Positions 36,601 to 45,932 are shown, counted from the stretch's first letter. The stretch: 64,000 nucleotides of DNA from Agrobacterium arsenijevicii (GCA_000949895.1 JWIT01000005.1:62001-126000); one strand, 5' to 3'. Made by a program: numbers and translations. The notes: a model not told the origin generated them from the letters alone.

Positions 36601-36695
36601 ATCTAACCCGTCAGCCCTTGAACGCGAATGCGCTTCCGGCGGCGAAAGCCACGGAGGCCTCAAGGCTTCGCATTGTTACCTATGAGAGGTTCGTA

Positions 36696-37730
36696 ATGAC
36701 TAAGTTCAAACTCGAGTACATCTGGCTGGACGGTTATAAGCCGGTCCCCAACCTGCGCGGCAAGACACAGGTGAAGGAATTCGACGAATTCCCGACGCTC
36801 GAGCAGCTGCCGCTTTGGGGCTTTGATGGCTCGTCCACCCAGCAGGCCGAAGGCCACTCGTCGGATTGCGTGCTGAAGCCCGTTGCGATCTATCCCGATC
36901 CGGCCCGCACCAACGGCGTACTCGTCATGTGCGAAGTCATGATGCCTGATGGCGTCACCCCGCATGCATCGAACAGCCGCGCAACCATCCTCGACGACGA
37001 GGACGCATGGTTCGGTTTCGAACAGGAATATTTCTTCTACCAGGACGGCCGCCCGCTCGGCTTCCCCGAGCAGGGCTACCCGGCTCCGCAGGGTCCGTAT
37101 TACACCGGCGTCGGCTTCAAGAACGTTGGTTCGGTTGCCCGCGAAATCGTTGAAGAGCACCTCGACCTCTGCCTCGAAGCAGGCATCAACCACGAAGGCA
37201 TCAATGCCGAAGTGGCCAAGGGCCAGTGGGAATTCCAGGTATTCGGCAAGGGCTCCAAGCGCGCCGCCGACCAGATCTGGATCGCCCGTTACCTGCTGGT
37301 TCGCCTTTGCGAACAGTACGGCATCGACGTCGAGTTCCATTGCAAGCCGCTCGGCGACACCGACTGGAACGGCTCCGGCATGCATTGCAACTTCTCCACC
37401 AAGTTCCTGCGTGAAGTTGGCGGCAAGGAATATTTTGAAGCCCTCATGGCCGCTTTCGCCAAGAACTGGCAGGAGCACATCGACGTTTACGGTCCGGACA
37501 ACCATCTGCGCCTGACCGGCAAGCACGAAACCGCTCCGTGGAACAAGTTCTCCTACGGCGTTGCCGACCGTGGCGCCTCGATCCGCGTTCCGCACTCCTT
37601 CGTCAACAACGGTTACCGTGGTTACCTCGAAGACCGTCGTCCGAACTCGCAGGGCTGCCCCTACCAGATCGCTTCCGTCGTTCTGAAGACGATCGCAGAA
37701 GTGCCGCTCGCAAAGTCGGCTGCTGCCTGA
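36696..37730 (+). CDS. glnII: glutamine synthetase II (eukaryotic-type)
   Basis: A 344-residue type II glutamine synthetase that makes glutamine from glutamate, ammonia and ATP; the length and the opening KLEYIWLDGYKPVPNLRGKT are those of the octameric/decameric eukaryote-like form, not the 470-residue GlnA. Active-site segments are FGFEQEYFF, GDTDWNGSGMHCNFSTKF and DNHLRLTGKHET. ATG 36696 follows GAGAGG at six bases. A sigma-54 promoter and an NtrC-like site lie upstream, and a strong terminator ends the gene. It assimilates the ammonia released by the nearby urease and pyrimidine pathways. Confidence 0.96.
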   Translation: MTKFKLEYIWLDGYKPVPNLRGKTQVKEFDEFPTLEQLPLWGFDGSSTQQAEGHSSDCVLKPVAIYPDPARTNGVLVMCEVMMPDGVTPHASNSRATILDDEDAWFGFEQEYFFYQDGRPLGFPEQGYPAPQGPYYTGVGFKNVGSVAREIVEEHLDLCLEAGINHEGINAEVAKGQWEFQVFGKGSKRAADQIWIARYLLVRLCEQYGIDVEFHCKPLGDTDWNGSGMHCNFSTKFLREVGGKEYFEALMAAFAKNWQEHIDVYGPDNHLRLTGKHETAPWNKFSYGVADRGASIRVPHSFVNNGYRGYLEDRRPNSQGCPYQIASVVLKTIAEVPLAKSAAA

Positions 37731-37741
37731 TAAGCCAAGAC

Positions 37742-37775
37742 ATGGCGTCGCCCGCAACCGGGCGACGCCATTTTT
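37742..37775 (+). terminator. intrinsic terminator of glnII
   Basis: A 13-pair stem (ATGGCGTCGCCCG with its complement at 37759-37771) with loop CAAC, followed by TTTTT. Confidence 0.93.
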
Positions 37776-37949
37776 ATGTCCACCGAACGGCCGGACCGGA
37801 CAGGCGACCTTTCGCCCTCTGCCCTGCGCGGAATATTCTCGCCCATGCGCAAACTCGAAGACGTTGCGTGGCTTTGACCAACCGCATCGGGTTTTCCGAA
37901 AACCGCGACACAGCTTTCGGTCCGATGCTCTAAAGCAAGAAAGTGAGCG

Positions 37950-38720
37950 ATGGGCATTCTCCGCAAATTCTCTCTCGAAAACCGTATCGCCGTCATTACC
38001 GGCAGTGGCCGCGGCCTCGGTTTCGAAATCGCCAAGGCCTTTGCCGAGGCTGGCGCCCATGTGTGGCTGACCGGCCGCAATGCGCAGACGCTGGAAGAGG
38101 CGGCAGACACCCTTCGCAACGCCGGCGGAAAAGCCGATTATGCCGCTTTCGACATTGCCGATACCGCCGCCGGAACTGCCCTCGTCAACCGCATCATGGA
38201 CGAATTCGGCCATCTCGATATCCTCGTCAACAATGTCGGCGCACGCGACCGCCGCCCACTTTCCGAATTCAGCGACGAGGACGTGCTGGAGCTTATCCGC
38301 ACCGACCTCACCTCCTCCGTCTCGCTGTCGCGAGATGCCGCGCAAGCCATGAATACCAACGGTTACGGCCGCATCATCACCATCACCTCCATTCTCGGCC
38401 ACATCGTCAGGCCGGGCGATGCGATCTATCCCGTTGCCAAGCAGGGGCTGACCGGGCTGATGCGCGCAATCGCTGTCGAATATGGCGCGCGCGGCATCAC
38501 CAGCAACGCCATTGCACCCGGCATGTTCGCCACGGAAACCAATGCGGCCCTTGCCGAAAACCCTGACATGGTCGCCTTTGCCAAACTGCGCGTGCCGCTG
38601 GAACGCTGGGGCAGGCCGGATGAAATCGCCGGTGCGGCCCTGTTTCTGGCCAGCGACGCGGCCTCCTTCGTCAACGGCCATGTGCTGACGGTGGATGGCG
38701 GCATGTCGGTGCGGCTGTGA
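37950..38720 (+). CDS. SDR-family oxidoreductase, gluconate 5-dehydrogenase-like
   Basis: A 256-residue classical short-chain dehydrogenase. The cofactor motif GSGRGLGFEIA, the structural NNVG, catalytic Ser in TSILG, and YPVAK with tyrosine and lysine are intact. Similarity in LRKFSLENRIAVITG and in the C-terminal WGRPDEIAGAALFLASDAASFVNG suggests gluconate 5-dehydrogenase/5-ketogluconate reductase. Substrate is inferred. The sensor-kinase gene begins about 100 bases later on the same strand, so the two may be co-transcribed. Confidence 0.8.
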   Translation: MGILRKFSLENRIAVITGSGRGLGFEIAKAFAEAGAHVWLTGRNAQTLEEAADTLRNAGGKADYAAFDIADTAAGTALVNRIMDEFGHLDILVNNVGARDRRPLSEFSDEDVLELIRTDLTSSVSLSRDAAQAMNTNGYGRIITITSILGHIVRPGDAIYPVAKQGLTGLMRAIAVEYGARGITSNAIAPGMFATETNAALAENPDMVAFAKLRVPLERWGRPDEIAGAALFLASDAASFVNGHVLTVDGGMSVRL

Positions 38721-38823
38721 GAGACCTCACCCACCCGCGGCCACATCGTACCGGCAAAACCGGGCCTCTGGCGGCGGGCGGCATGACGGAACACCCGTTG
38801 CGGAAAGGGGCTGGATCGTAAGC

Positions 38824-41800
38824 ATGGCCGCACGGCAACGCATCATCCCCGTCAGGCGCGAATATAACCGCTGGGTCGCCAACCAGACGCTGGAAGATTA
38901 TGCGCTGCGCTTCACCGCCAAAAGCGCCCGGCAGTTTTCGTCCAACCGCATTTCCCACACCGCCATTGGCGCGATTTCGTTTCTGGCGCTGGAAGCCATA
39001 GGCGGCGCCATCACGCTGTCCTACGGCACCACCAACGCCTTCTATGCCATCATCGTCGCCGCCGTCGCCATGCTCGCCGTCGGCCTGCCGATCAGCCGCT
39101 ACGCCATCCGCCACGGCGTCGATATCGATCTTCTGACACGCGGCGCGAGTTTCGGTTATATCGGCTCCACCATCACCTCGCTGATCTATGCCGCCTTCAC
39201 CTTCATGCTCTTCGCCATCGAGGCGTCGATCATGTCCGGCGCTCTGGAGCTGGCGCTCGGCATTCCGCTGTGGATCGGCTACATCATCTCCGCCGTCATG
39301 GTCATTCCGCTCGTCACCCACGGCGTGCGCCTCATCAGCCGGTTCCAGATCATCACCCAGCCTTTCTGGATCGTGCTGAACGTGCTGCCGTTCATCTTCA
39401 TCGCCCTGATGGACTGGGAAAAATACGATCTCTGGCGGGCCTTTTCCGGCATTCGTCATGCCTCCGGCCCGCCGGGCACGCTTGCCCCCTTCAATCTGGT
39501 GGAATTCGGCGCGGCCTCCGCCGTCATTCTCGCACTGATGTCGCAGATCGGCGAACAGGTGGATTTCCTCCGCTTCCTGCCCGCCGAAGGCCAGAGCCGC
39601 CTTCGCCACCGCATCGCGGTCTTTCTGGCCGGGGCCGGCTGGGTCGTTGTCGGTGTGCCGAAGCTGCTGGCAGGTTCCTTCCTCGTGGTGCTGACCTTCA
39701 GTTCCGGCGTCTCGGTGGATCGCGCCGCCGATCCGGCGCAGATGTATCTGACCGCCTTCGGTTACATGATCCCCAACGAGACAGCGGCCATGCTGCTGAT
39801 GGTCGCCTTCGTGGTGGTCTCTCAGCTGAAGATCAACGTCATGAACGCCTATGCCGGCTCGCTCGCATGGTCCAACTTCTTCTCCCGCCTCACCCACAGC
39901 CATCCTGGCCGTGTCGTCTGGCTGGTCTTCAACGTGGCAATCGCGCTGCTTCTGATGGAACTCGGCATCTATCGCCTGCTGGAAGAAACGCTCGGCATCT
40001 TCTCCATCATCGCCATGGCCTGGCTTTGCACCATCTCCGCCGATCTTTTCATCAACAAGCCGCTCGGCCTTGCCCCGCCCGGCATCGAGTTCAAGCGCGC
40101 CCATCTATACGATATCAATCCGGTCGGCGTCGGCTCCATGGCGCTTTCGGCCACCATCGCGCTGATGGCGCATTTCGGCACCTTCGGCGCGCTTGCCGCC
40201 TCGCTTGCGCCCTATCTGACCCTGATCGTCGCCTTCATCGCCTCGCCGCTGATCGCATGGGGCACCAAGGGCAGGTTCTATCTGGCCCGCAAACCGCGCC
40301 AGAAATGGCGCGAGCTAAGCGCCATCACCTGCTCCATCTGCGAACACCCGTTCGAGCCGGAAGACATGGCGTGGTGTCCGGCCTATGCGGCACCGATCTG
40401 TTCGCTCTGCTGCTCGCTGGACAGCCGCTGCCACGACATGTGCAAGCCGAAGGCCAAGCTCAACTATCAGGTCGCGACGGTCGCAAAGACCTTCCTGCCG
40501 AGGCAACTGGTGGCAAAGCTCGCCACACGGCTCGGGCGTTACGGCATGGCGGCGGCCATTGCCGTCACCGCCATCGGCGGCATATTGGCGCTGATCGCCC
40601 ATCAGGTCGGCACCGCCTCGCCGACAACGGCTGATGTGGTGAACCGCACCATCCTCATCGTGTTTTTCGTCTTTGCCGTCATTGCCGGCATCGTCTGCTG
40701 GTTCCTCGTCCTTGCCCATGACAGCCGGGTGGTGGCGGAGGAGGAATCCTCGCGCCAGAACACGCTGCTCCTCAAGGAAATCGCCGCCCACAAGAAGACC
40801 GACGCCGCCCTTCAGGACGCCAAGGAAACGGCTGAGGCCGCCAACCGCGCCAAGAGCCGCTATGTGGTGGGTCTCAGCCACGAATTGCGCACACCGCTCA
40901 ATGCCGTTTTAGGCTACGCCCAGATACTCGAACGTGACGAGACCATTCCCCCGCCCCGGCAATCGGCCATCAAGGTCATCCGCCGTTCCGCCGACCACCT
41001 TTCCGGCCTGATCGACGGGCTTCTGGATATTTCCAAGATCGAGGCGGGCCGGCTTCAGGTCTACTCCAACGAAATCAACATTCAGGATTTCCTCGACCAG
41101 ATCGTCGACATGTTCCGCCCGCAGGCGCAGGCCAAGGGGCTGGAATTCCGGCACGAACGCGCCCATTCGCTGCCGCAGTATGTGCGCACGGATGAAAAGC
41201 GTCTGCGCCAGATTCTCGTTAACCTGCTCTCCAACGCCATCAAATTCACCGATGAGGGCAGCGTCACCTTCGATGTCGCCTATCGCAGCCAGGTGGCAAG
41301 CTTCACGGTGTCCGATACCGGGCGCGGCATCGCCGAGAAGGACCTCGCGCGCATCTACGAACCCTTCCAGCGTGGCGAGGCCGAAAGCGTGCGCCCCATG
41401 CCGGGCCTCGGCCTCGGGCTGACCATTACCCGGCTTTTGACCAACACGCTCGGCGGCGAGATTTCCGTCTCCAGCGAAAAGGACAATGGCTCCACCTTCC
41501 GCGTGCGCCTCATGCTGTCTGCCGTACACCGGCCAAGCACGGCGCCTGCGCCGGAAAAGACCATCCGCTCCTATTCCGGCCCACGCCGCACCATCGTCGT
41601 GGTTGATGACAATGAGGATCACCGCGAGCTGATGCGGCAGGTGCTCTCGCCGCTGGATTTCGTCGTGCTGACCGCCCAGAGCGGACCGGATTGCCTGACG
41701 CTGATCGAAGGCGTGAAACCCGACCTTTTCCTCATCGATATTTCCATGCCCGGCATGACCGGCTGGCAGCTGGTTACGAAACTGCGCGAAGCCGGCCAGA

Positions 41801-42222
41801 CGGCCCCGCTCATCATGCTTTCGGCCAATATCGGTGACGGCACTGTGGCGGGTGCAGGTGAGGACAACCACAACGACGCCATCGCCAAGCCGGTCGATAT
41901 CCGCCATCTGTGCGACAGGCTCGCCGTGCATCTCGGGCTCAAATGGATTTACGATACGGACCTGCCTCCGGCACCCGCGCCACAGCCGCCGGCGCAGATC
42001 GTTCATCCCGGCGTTATTCACATTCAAGATTTGCAGCGGCTCGGCGAAATAGGTTACATACGCGGCATAGAAGCGAAACTCGCCGATCTAGCCCGCAACA
42101 CGGATAACCTGCCCTTCACGCAAGAGCTCGGCACCTATGTGCAAGCCTTCGATCTGGCCGGTTACGCCGATTTTCTCAAGCGATTTTCCGACAACAACAA
42201 CAGGGGAGACGGCAAGGCATGA
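38824..42222 (+). CDS. NCS1-transporter-fused hybrid sensor histidine kinase
   Basis: A 1132-residue membrane sensor. Residues 1 to about 480 are a nucleobase:cation symporter-1 (NCS1) module with about twelve hydrophobic segments (ALEAIGGAITLSYGTTNAFYAI). A cytoplasmic Cys-rich patch follows (Cys503, 506, 518, 526, 529, 530, 536, 540), then two more helices at about 574-595 and 612-635. The kinase has H-box SHELRTPLNAVLGY (His686), N-box NLLSNAIKF and G-box DTGRGIAEKD, then a receiver domain with Asp972 in LIDISMPGM. ATG 38824 is chosen because the NCS1 similarity starts there. Its stop overlaps the response-regulator ATG. The ligand is unknown; urea, a pyrimidine or hydantoin, or another nitrogen source are candidates from context. 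Confidence 0.88.
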   Translation: MAARQRIIPVRREYNRWVANQTLEDYALRFTAKSARQFSSNRISHTAIGAISFLALEAIGGAITLSYGTTNAFYAIIVAAVAMLAVGLPISRYAIRHGVDIDLLTRGASFGYIGSTITSLIYAAFTFMLFAIEASIMSGALELALGIPLWIGYIISAVMVIPLVTHGVRLISRFQIITQPFWIVLNVLPFIFIALMDWEKYDLWRAFSGIRHASGPPGTLAPFNLVEFGAASAVILALMSQIGEQVDFLRFLPAEGQSRLRHRIAVFLAGAGWVVVGVPKLLAGSFLVVLTFSSGVSVDRAADPAQMYLTAFGYMIPNETAAMLLMVAFVVVSQLKINVMNAYAGSLAWSNFFSRLTHSHPGRVVWLVFNVAIALLLMELGIYRLLEETLGIFSIIAMAWLCTISADLFINKPLGLAPPGIEFKRAHLYDINPVGVGSMALSATIALMAHFGTFGALAASLAPYLTLIVAFIASPLIAWGTKGRFYLARKPRQKWRELSAITCSICEHPFEPEDMAWCPAYAAPICSLCCSLDSRCHDMCKPKAKLNYQVATVAKTFLPRQLVAKLATRLGRYGMAAAIAVTAIGGILALIAHQVGTASPTTADVVNRTILIVFFVFAVIAGIVCWFLVLAHDSRVVAEEESSRQNTLLLKEIAAHKKTDAALQDAKETAEAANRAKSRYVVGLSHELRTPLNAVLGYAQILERDETIPPPRQSAIKVIRRSADHLSGLIDGLLDISKIEAGRLQVYSNEINIQDFLDQIVDMFRPQAQAKGLEFRHERAHSLPQYVRTDEKRLRQILVNLLSNAIKFTDEGSVTFDVAYRSQVASFTVSDTGRGIAEKDLARIYEPFQRGEAESVRPMPGLGLGLTITRLLTNTLGGEISVSSEKDNGSTFRVRLMLSAVHRPSTAPAPEKTIRSYSGPRRTIVVVDDNEDHRELMRQVLSPLDFVVLTAQSGPDCLTLIEGVKPDLFLIDISMPGMTGWQLVTKLREAGQTAPLIMLSANIGDGTVAGAGEDNHNDAIAKPVDIRHLCDRLAVHLGLKWIYDTDLPPAPAPQPPAQIVHPGVIHIQDLQRLGEIGYIRGIEAKLADLARNTDNLPFTQELGTYVQAFDLAGYADFLKRFSDNNNRGDGKA

Positions 42223-43148
42223 GCGGGCCAGGCGCAGCACTGCCGAGAGATATCGTATTGCTGGTGGATGACAGCCCGGAGGCTCTGGGGTTCCTCACCG
42301 ATGCGCTGGAACAGTCAGGCTTTTCGGCGTTGATCGCCACATCCGGTCAGGCCGCGCTCAACATCGCCGAGCGCATCACCCCCGATATCATCCTGCTCGA
42401 CGCCGTCATGCCTGCTATGGACGGTTTCGAAACCTGCCGCCGCCTGAAGGCCAATGCGGCTGTGGCGCAGGTGCCTGTCATCTTCATGACCGGGCTGACG
42501 GAGACTGAACATGTGGTTCGGGCGCTGGAATCCGGTGGTGTCGATTATCTGACCAAGCCGATCAATATCGATGAGCTGCGCGCCCGTATCCGCGTGCATC
42601 TCTCCAATGCCCGCTCAGCCCAAAGCGCCCGCGTGGCGCTCGATGCCGCCGGACGCCACCTGCTTGCCGTGCGCGCCAATGGTGCCATCCACTGGTCCAC
42701 CCCGCAGGCGACCCGGCTGGTCAATGCCGCCACCGGCCGTGATGACGGGCTGGAGATCATCGTCAGCCACATCGGCCGCTGGCTCCAGGAACGGGCGACA
42801 GTGGACGCCGGGCGCGACACACCGCTGACAATCACACAGGCCGGGCGCCCTGCCCTGCAACTCTCATTTCTCGGTGCCATGGGGCCGGACGAACATCTTT
42901 TCCGCCTGACCGCCGCCAACGAGAAATCGGACGACCATCTGCTAAAAGAACATTTCGCGCTGACGACGCGGGAATCGGAAGTGCTGCTGTGGATCGCCAA
43001 GGGAAAATCCAACCGCGATATCGGTGATATTCTCGGCCTTTCCGCCAGAACCGTGAACAAACATCTGGAACAGATCTACGTCAAACTCGGCGTCGAAAAC
43101 CGCGCTTCGGCGGCCGTCAAGGCCGCGCATATTTTGCATCAGGGGTGA
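42219..43148 (+). CDS. LuxR/NarL-type response regulator, partner of the NCS1 kinase
   Basis: A 309-residue response regulator: receiver domain at residues 5-125 with acidic pocket VDDSPE, phosphoacceptor Asp61 (ILLDAVMPAMDGF) and switch lysine in YLTKPIN, a middle region of about 100 residues without a domain I recognise, and a C-terminal LuxR-type helix-turn-helix (LTTRESEVLLWIAKGKSNRDI, then LSARTVNKHLEQIYVKLGV). ATG 42219 overlaps the kinase stop by four bases, so it is the cognate regulator. The family binds palindromes like the one upstream of urtA. Confidence 0.9.
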   Translation: MSGPGAALPRDIVLLVDDSPEALGFLTDALEQSGFSALIATSGQAALNIAERITPDIILLDAVMPAMDGFETCRRLKANAAVAQVPVIFMTGLTETEHVVRALESGGVDYLTKPINIDELRARIRVHLSNARSAQSARVALDAAGRHLLAVRANGAIHWSTPQATRLVNAATGRDDGLEIIVSHIGRWLQERATVDAGRDTPLTITQAGRPALQLSFLGAMGPDEHLFRLTAANEKSDDHLLKEHFALTTRESEVLLWIAKGKSNRDIGDILGLSARTVNKHLEQIYVKLGVENRASAAVKAAHILHQG

Positions 43149-43225
43149 ATTTCCGGGCCTGAAACGTCAGGTTTGTTCTGCTATCCCCTCAGAGCAACCG
43201 CTTCCGGGCGAGCGCGAGCCACTTG

Positions 43226-43349
43226 TTTCTTCTCCCCGCCGGGGAGAAGGTCGCGGCAGCGGGATGAGGGGGCGAGGGTAGCGATATTCGGAGAGGTTGC
43301 CCCCTCATCCGACCCTTCGGGCCACCTTCTCCCCGGCGGGGAGAAGAAA
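43226..43349. repeat. intergenic inverted repeat, third type
   Basis: Outer arms TTTCTTCTCCCCGCCGGGG (from 43226) and its inverted complement (to 43349), with an inner GATGAGGGGGC / GCCCCCTCATC pair. Size and build resemble family B but the sequence differs. Confidence 0.82.
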
Positions 43350-43418
43350 CACGCCGCACCCCACCTCCCAAAAAATCACCACCCGATCCGCCTGAACCCC
43401 AACACGGGAGAAAGTCCC

Positions 43419-43955
43419 ATGGACCGTTTCATCATTCTTTCCGGCTGCTCCGGCGGCGGCAAGTCCACCCTTCTTGCCGAGCTCGCCCGGCGCGGTTTTG
43501 CAACCGTCGAGGAGCCGGGCCGCCGTATCGTCATCAAGGAACTCAGCAAGGGTGGCACCGCCCTGCCCTGGATCGACATCGAAGCCTTTGCCCGTCGGGC
43601 GATCACCATGGCGCTCGAAGACCGGCAAAAGGCACCGGCGGAAGGCCTCGTCTTTTTCGACCGCGGCCTGATCGACGCCGCCTCTGCGCTACGCCATGTC
43701 AGCGGCGATGGCTTCATCGATACACTACGTCAAACGCACCGCTATAACCGGCTGGTTTTCCTCACCCCGCCGTGGCCGGAGATCTACCGCGGTGATGACG
43801 AGCGTAAACATGGTTTGGATGCGGCGGTGGAGGAATATGAACGCCTGCTGCGTGATTATGCGCGGTTGGACTATGAGACGATTGTGCTGCCGAAAGCCCC
43901 GGTTCCGGATCGTGCCGATATGGTATTGGAGAGGGTGGCGGCGAAAGTGGGCTGA
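43419..43955 (+). CDS. AAA-type predicted nucleotide kinase/ATPase
   Basis: A 178-residue P-loop protein. Walker A is GCSGGGKST at residues 9-17; other conserved parts are VEEPGRRIV, FFDRGLIDAASALR and LTPPWPEIYRGDDERKHG, as in the AAA_28-like ATPase family that also resembles nucleotide or uridine-type kinases. Function unknown. ATG 43419 is preceded by GGGAG. It is monocistronic, flanked by repeats. Confidence 0.82.
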   Translation: MDRFIILSGCSGGGKSTLLAELARRGFATVEEPGRRIVIKELSKGGTALPWIDIEAFARRAITMALEDRQKAPAEGLVFFDRGLIDAASALRHVSGDGFIDTLRQTHRYNRLVFLTPPWPEIYRGDDERKHGLDAAVEEYERLLRDYARLDYETIVLPKAPVPDRADMVLERVAAKVG

Positions 43956-44003
43956 AGGCGTATCTCGAGTGACTTTTGCTTGCCAACACAACCCACACTC
44001 GAC

Positions 44004-44076
44004 GTCATCCTCGGGCTCGACCCGAGGATCCATTCCTCGCGCGGCGGTGGATCCTCGGGTCAAGCCCGAGGATGAC
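44004..44076. repeat. intergenic inverted repeat, family A copy
   Basis: Two near-perfect arms (CCTCGGGCTCGACCCGAGG and CCTCGGGTCAAGCCCGAGG) with a 15-base spacer, between two converging genes. Confidence 0.9.
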
Positions 44077-44111
44077 AAAACCATAAAGGTGTCAGCAGGT
44101 CACTTGACCCT

Positions 44112-44145
44112 AAAAAACAAAAAAAGCCCGGCATCGCTGCCGGGC
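44112..44145 (-). terminator. intrinsic terminator of the liv/bra operon (minus strand)
   Basis: GCCCGGCA-GCGA-TGCCGGGC stem-loop followed on the minus strand by a run of T interrupted once. It lies 26 bases after the binding-protein stop. Confidence 0.9.
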
Positions 44146-44171
44146 TTCGATAGGCAATTATCCAGTAAGAC

Positions 44172-45290
44172 TCACGTCCCCTGCTGGAAGTAGCTGTACT
44201 TGCCGTCCGGGCCCTTCTTCCACTCGTACATGACGTAGCCGGGAAGCTTCGGATCGCCCTTCTCGTCGAAGGAGATGTCGCCGAGCGCCGTCGGGAACGT
44301 GCCCTTCTTCAGAGCTTCGGCAACCTTTTCCGGCTCCAGGGAAGCGGCGGCCTTTGCGGCACCGGCGATCGCCTGCAGTGCTGCATAGGAGTAGAGCGTG
44401 TAAGCTTCCGGGTTGAAGCCCGCAGCCTTGAACTTCTCTACCAGTTCCTTGTTTTCCGGGCGCAGCGTCGGATCAGGGCCGAAAGTGTTCAGCGTGCCTT
44501 CGACGGCGTCGCCAGCGATGGAAGCGAGTTCGTTCGAGACGATGCCGTCACCCGAGATGAGCTTTGCCTTCAAGCCCTGATCGGCCGCCTGGCGGATGAT
44601 CAGACCGGCTTCGGTGTGCAGGCCACCCCAATAGATAACGGAAACGCCGGCTTCCTTCATCTTGGAGATCAGCGCGGAGAAGTCCTTGTCGCCGACATTG
44701 ACGCCTTCGTACATGGCTTCCGTCAGGCCGGCTGCATTGGCTGCCTTCTTGGTTTCATCGGCAAGGCCCTGACCATAGGGGGTCTTGTCGTGAATGACGG
44801 CGATCTTGGCGTCCTTGTAGTGGTCAGCCAGATACTTGCCGGCAATGCCGCCCTGCTGGTCGTCACGACCGCAGGTGCGGAAGGTGTTCCACAGGCCACG
44901 CTCGGTGAAAACGGGGTTGGTTGCGGCAGGTGTGATTTCGAGAATGCCGTTTTCGGCATAAACTTCGGAGGCCGGAATGGAAACGCCGGAGTTGAAGTGA
45001 CCGATGACGAATTTGACGCCATCCGCAACGAACTTGTTGGCAACCGAGATACCCTGCTTGGGGTCGGATACGTCATCGCCCAGCACGATCTTGATCTGCT
45101 CGCCGTTGATGCCGCCGGCAGCATTGATATCCTTCGCAGCCTGTTCAGCACCCTTCTGAAGCTGAGCGCCAAATGCGGCGTTCGGGCCGGTCAGCGGGCC
45201 GCCAACAGCGATCACGATATCGGCCCAGGCCGAACCGCTGAAGGCGACCATGGCGGTCAGCGCAACGGCGGAAAGAAGAGACTTCTTCAT
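44172..45290 (-). CDS. amino-acid/GABA-binding protein of the Bra/Liv ABC transporter (Atu2422-like)
   Basis: A 372-residue periplasmic binding protein with a Sec signal ([20 protein letters not shown]). The mature part is a LivJ/BraC fold ([18 protein letters not shown]). Counting from the Ala before DIV, residue 77 is Phe (GHFNSG) and 275 is Tyr (EAYTLYSY), the two positions reported to set GABA binding in A. tumefaciens Atu2422. It should deliver GABA, proline, alanine and similar amino acids to LivHMGF. It ends the cluster and has its own terminator. GABA import matters in Agrobacterium because it stimulates quorum-signal degradation. Confidence 0.88.
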   Translation of the reverse strand: MKKSLLSAVALTAMVAFSGSAWADIVIAVGGPLTGPNAAFGAQLQKGAEQAAKDINAAGGINGEQIKIVLGDDVSDPKQGISVANKFVADGVKFVIGHFNSGVSIPASEVYAENGILEITPAATNPVFTERGLWNTFRTCGRDDQQGGIAGKYLADHYKDAKIAVIHDKTPYGQGLADETKKAANAAGLTEAMYEGVNVGDKDFSALISKMKEAGVSVIYWGGLHTEAGLIIRQAADQGLKAKLISGDGIVSNELASIAGDAVEGTLNTFGPDPTLRPENKELVEKFKAAGFNPEAYTLYSYAALQAIAGAAKAAASLEPEKVAEALKKGTFPTALGDISFDEKGDPKLPGYVMYEWKKGPDGKYSYFQQGT

Positions 45291-45408
45291 TATTATACTC
45301 CCAGTTCCTTTGGATGGGTTGATTACGAGGACCTGTTCAGTACCCACCTTAACCGAACAGGAAACGTTCCACTCACACGAGTATCGTGCAGCCGAAGAAA
45401 TCCGGCTG

Positions 45409-45762
45409 TCAATCTTTCTTTTTATAGGAGAATGCCGACGTACGATCGTAAAGCCAATAGTAGTTATTGACCATCTGGCTTGTCCGGCGCATGCGGAAAC
45501 CGATGCTGGAAAAAGCCAGAAGAAGAACGACGTCAAACACGTAGTAGAAGCCGTTGATGAACGGCCCGTTGAAAAGCGCGAAATGCAGAAACCGCATCAC
45601 GAGCCCCAAAGCCAGCGTGTAGATCACCACACGTGGAAAATCGCCCCAGCCATCGGCCACGGATTTACCCGTGCGCCACGCCGTCCAGAAACCAAGAAGA
45701 ACAACCAGTGCGCGCAGAACATAACGCACGCCGCTATCGGTCTCGAATAAAAGGCCCTGCAT
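45409..45762 (-). CDS. small membrane protein of the liv cluster (DUF6867-like)
   Basis: A 117-residue protein with three or four hydrophobic segments ([54 protein letters not shown]) and a Tyr-rich, basic end ([19 protein letters not shown]). Comparable small membrane proteins are found between livF and the binding protein in other alphaproteobacteria. Its function is unknown; stabilising or modulating the permease is a guess. The start at 45762 is preferred because homologues begin MQGLLF; 45774 is also possible. Confidence 0.72.
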   Translation of the reverse strand: MQGLLFETDSGVRYVLRALVVLLGFWTAWRTGKSVADGWGDFPRVVIYTLALGLVMRFLHFALFNGPFINGFYYVFDVVLLLAFSSIGFRMRRTSQMVNNYYWLYDRTSAFSYKKKD

Positions 45763-45932
45763 CTCTTTCCCCATCAGCGCCGGGATGCAAATGTCCGGCC
45801 CTGCCTTGTTTGTCGTCCCGCCGTTTTTCCGGCAGGCATTTTATTGTTTGCGACCGGCAGTTTCCCCTTCGAAAATTGCCGGCCCCGGTTCGTTATCTTG
45901 CGCCGCAAAATTTCCGGCGCAAGTAAAATCTT

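Noticed and set aside
36660-38681. A 673-codon open frame on the minus strand opposite glnII and the SDR gene
   Set aside because: The plus strand encodes two well-conserved enzymes here; long antisense frames are common at this GC content, and the translation resembles no protein.
38671-40104. A minus-strand frame opposite the NCS1 module
   Set aside because: It is a mirror of a hydrophobic coding frame; the plus strand reads through one continuous multi-domain protein.
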